Below the pieces are notes generated by a model. It saw only the letters and a program-made list of their open reading frames with translations. It was not told where the DNA came from and ran no database searches. Of a stretch of DNA of 50,937 nucleotides, positions 50,555 through 50,937 are shown piece by piece; positions within the stretch are counted from its first letter, which is position 1; every line of letters starts with the position of its first letter. The position numbers and the translations under genes were made by a program. The DNA is from JBOGEB01 sp050743125 (GTDB taxonomy: Bacteria; Actinomycetota; Nitriliruptoria; Euzebyales; Egibacteraceae): assembly GCA_050743125.1 (NCBI GenBank), contig JBOGEB010000010.1, forward strand, positions 1 to 50,937, given 5' to 3'.

Positions 50555-50684
50555 AGCCGAAATAGTGCACCGTCCTGAACGTCATGTGGGCATTCTCTCC
50601 ACGCGTCTGCATTCGCACCTCGCGGCATTGCCCGTCGCTCGAGTCCCTCCAATACGAGTCGCCTTAGGACCCGGGTCGAAATTA

Positions 50685-50934
50685 CGTTGTCGTTTGGGCG
50701 GTGTTCGCCCTTGTGGCCAGGATTCGTCACGCATGCGTGACGAATCCTGGCCATATGACGATTCCTGGCCACAGCGCTGACATGCGTCACGCACGGTCGA
50801 AATGGGATGCTCGATGACGCTGGGTCTGCTGCAGGCGGACGCGGCGGGGGTCACTGCGACCAGCGGCCGGCACGCGCTCGAGGCGTGCGGCAGCGGCGCG
50901 CCGTGTCACTGCACATCGGGAAAACAGCAACGTT
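50685..50934. repeat. ~250-bp palindrome-bearing repeat element, copy B
   Basis: Second copy of the element at 6463-6713, same orientation, 44 kb away. Palindrome at 50715-50752 (arm GGCCAGGATTCGTCACGCA). Compared with copy A, one base of each arm differs in a paired way (GGG/CCC against GGA/TCC). The element ends 3 nt before the window edge. The 130 bp between it and the DinB gene hold nothing I can identify. Confidence 0.75.
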
Positions 50935-50937
50935 GTT

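Noticed and set aside
6463..50934. Repeat copies as attachment sites of a 44-kb integrative element
   Set aside because: The direct repeats flank housekeeping purine genes, there is no integrase or tRNA, and copy ends differ by many bases; a dispersed repeat is simpler.
1..50937. tRNA, rRNA or riboswitch genes
   Set aside because: I looked for cloverleaf-like and purine-riboswitch-like patterns, especially upstream of pur genes, and saw none I could support by eye; a covariance search would be decisive.

Overview
This 50.9 kb window comes from a high-GC actinobacterium. The evidence is a WhiB-type regulator, a mycothiol-type DinB/MDMPI enzyme, a DUF222-HNH protein, a DrrAB-type exporter, many GTG starts, GTGA stop/start overlaps, and TANNNT -10 boxes placed 6-8 nt from the start codon as in leaderless transcripts. 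I cannot name the genus; a deep-branching actinobacterial lineage is a guess. Two runs of exactly 100 N (14742-14841 and 38127-38226) mark scaffold gaps, so this is a draft assembly, and both gaps sit in repeats.

Region by region. 1-2.9 kb: a decayed or mis-sequenced regulatory patch (WhiB, a small Cys-x2-Cys protein and an XRE-TPR regulator, all with frameshifts) and a tandem duplication of a 78-aa Cys-rich gene. 2.9-6.2 kb: an XdhC/MiaE-like pair and a convergent ABC exporter. 6.5-28 kb: the most unusual part, with five diverged paralogues of a large (~820-850 aa) two-transmembrane protein, all on the minus strand. Four are head-to-tail at 6.7-16.8 kb and a fifth lies at 25.5-27.9 kb. Divergent from the fourth is a single-chain sigma factor/anti-sigma/membrane/extracytoplasmic-domain fusion, and its ~105-bp promoter region is copied upstream of the second paralogue. 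Between paralogues 4 and 5 lie an MDMPI-family enzyme, a GH63-type glucosidase, an HNH gene with a duplicated tail, a low-GC orphan gene and a wrecked AlbA/Schlafen-type regulator.

28-31.4 kb: a HerA-like ATPase-HEPN-MNT operon, then a sulfotransferase. 31.7-36.4 kb: DUF4332-like protein, a PLP-dependent Cys/Met-metabolism enzyme coupled to an alpha/beta-hydrolase-fold protein that lacks its catalytic serine and to an SGNH hydrolase, and several small genes. 36.5-46.1 kb: dodecin and a purine biosynthesis cluster (purA, purD, purE, purB, purC, purS). It is interrupted by a cassette with a second, canonical purE, a secreted Gly-Pro repeat protein and a secreted PIG-L deacetylase, and the cassette is flanked by a 12-bp inverted repeat. 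46.3-50.9 kb: a Phd/VapC toxin-antitoxin pair, a SEC-C protein, a methyltransferase and a DinB protein.

A ~250-bp element with a perfect 38-bp palindrome occurs at 6.46 kb and again at the right edge (50.69 kb). Its arms carry a compensatory change between copies. The best candidate for an undescribed system is the five-member membrane protein array with its membrane-tethered sigma fusion.
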